This document shows positions 63,999 to 64,000 of a stretch of 64,000 bases of DNA, piece by piece. The DNA lies in NCBI RefSeq assembly GCF_002901845.1, contig NZ_PPQE01000028.1, forward strand, positions 140,286-204,285, given 5' to 3'. The notes under the pieces are model-generated. The model had not been told where the DNA came from. It did no database searches and saw only the letters and a list, made by a program, of their open reading frames with translations. Both the position numbers and the translations under genes were made by a program. How positions within the stretch are numbered: the stretch's first letter is position 1; each line of letters opens with the position of its first letter. The DNA is from Staphylococcus hominis subsp. hominis. GTDB taxonomy: Bacteria > Bacillota > Bacilli > Staphylococcales > Staphylococcaceae.

Positions 63999-64000
63999 AA

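Overview
The window looks like chromosomal DNA of a coagulase-negative Staphylococcus. The evidence is the low G+C content, a YSIRK-type secreted lipase, an IsaB-like secreted antigen, an SdcS-type dicarboxylate carrier, CadD, a BrnQ carrier, a panE/panBCD cluster, and strong AGGAGG-type ribosome binding sites with many short Rho-independent terminators. The species cannot be fixed from sequence alone. A full acetoin dehydrogenase operon, a TPP-riboswitch-controlled thiC and a PatB-like C-S lyase point away from S. aureus.

Layout. 0-11 kb: end of an SLC45-type sugar carrier, a Zur-boxed COG0523 GTPase, stress and osmotic genes (UspA, MscS), a broken arsC, an SdcS-like carrier, a Zur-boxed zinc-binding lipoprotein and a BrnQ carrier. 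11-16 kb: a two-gene McrBC (type IV) restriction system and a flavin monooxygenase. 16-26 kb: CycA-type permease, a nitroreductase gene with one nonsense codon, a large-subunit catalase, the lipase with two cre boxes upstream, and a DHA2-type transporter. 26.2 kb: an abnormal class II tRNA-like gene with its own promoter and terminator. 26.5-35 kb: V8-family protease, two paralogous lipoproteins, a WYL regulator, the pantothenate genes and a DD-carboxypeptidase lipoprotein. 35-42 kb: arsB remnant, YfcC-family carrier, a butA-like gene with one nonsense codon, sugar porter and an ABC-class ATPase. 42.7-51.6 kb: a MarR / disulfide reductase pair with its own operator, a leaderless siderophore-binding-type protein, YeiH with a divergent LysR regulator, an Hsp31-like DJ-1 protein, HdeD, PatB with an AhpD-like partner, and CadD. 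51.7-58 kb: the acoL-A-B-C operon under a vegetative promoter with a cre site, then a PadR / HAAS-type / zinc-ribbon operon with two operators. 58-64 kb: TPP riboswitch and thiC, RarD, and an AT-rich tail of IsaB plus five very small membrane protein genes.

The genes mostly serve nutrient uptake and overflow metabolism under CcpA-type control, metal homeostasis under Zur, and redox defence. Broken genes are frequent: arsC, arsB, nitroreductase, butA, two small ORFs or remnants near 8.0 and 35.8 kb, and a lipoprotein near 63.7 kb. The most unusual item is the tRNA-like gene at 26.2 kb.
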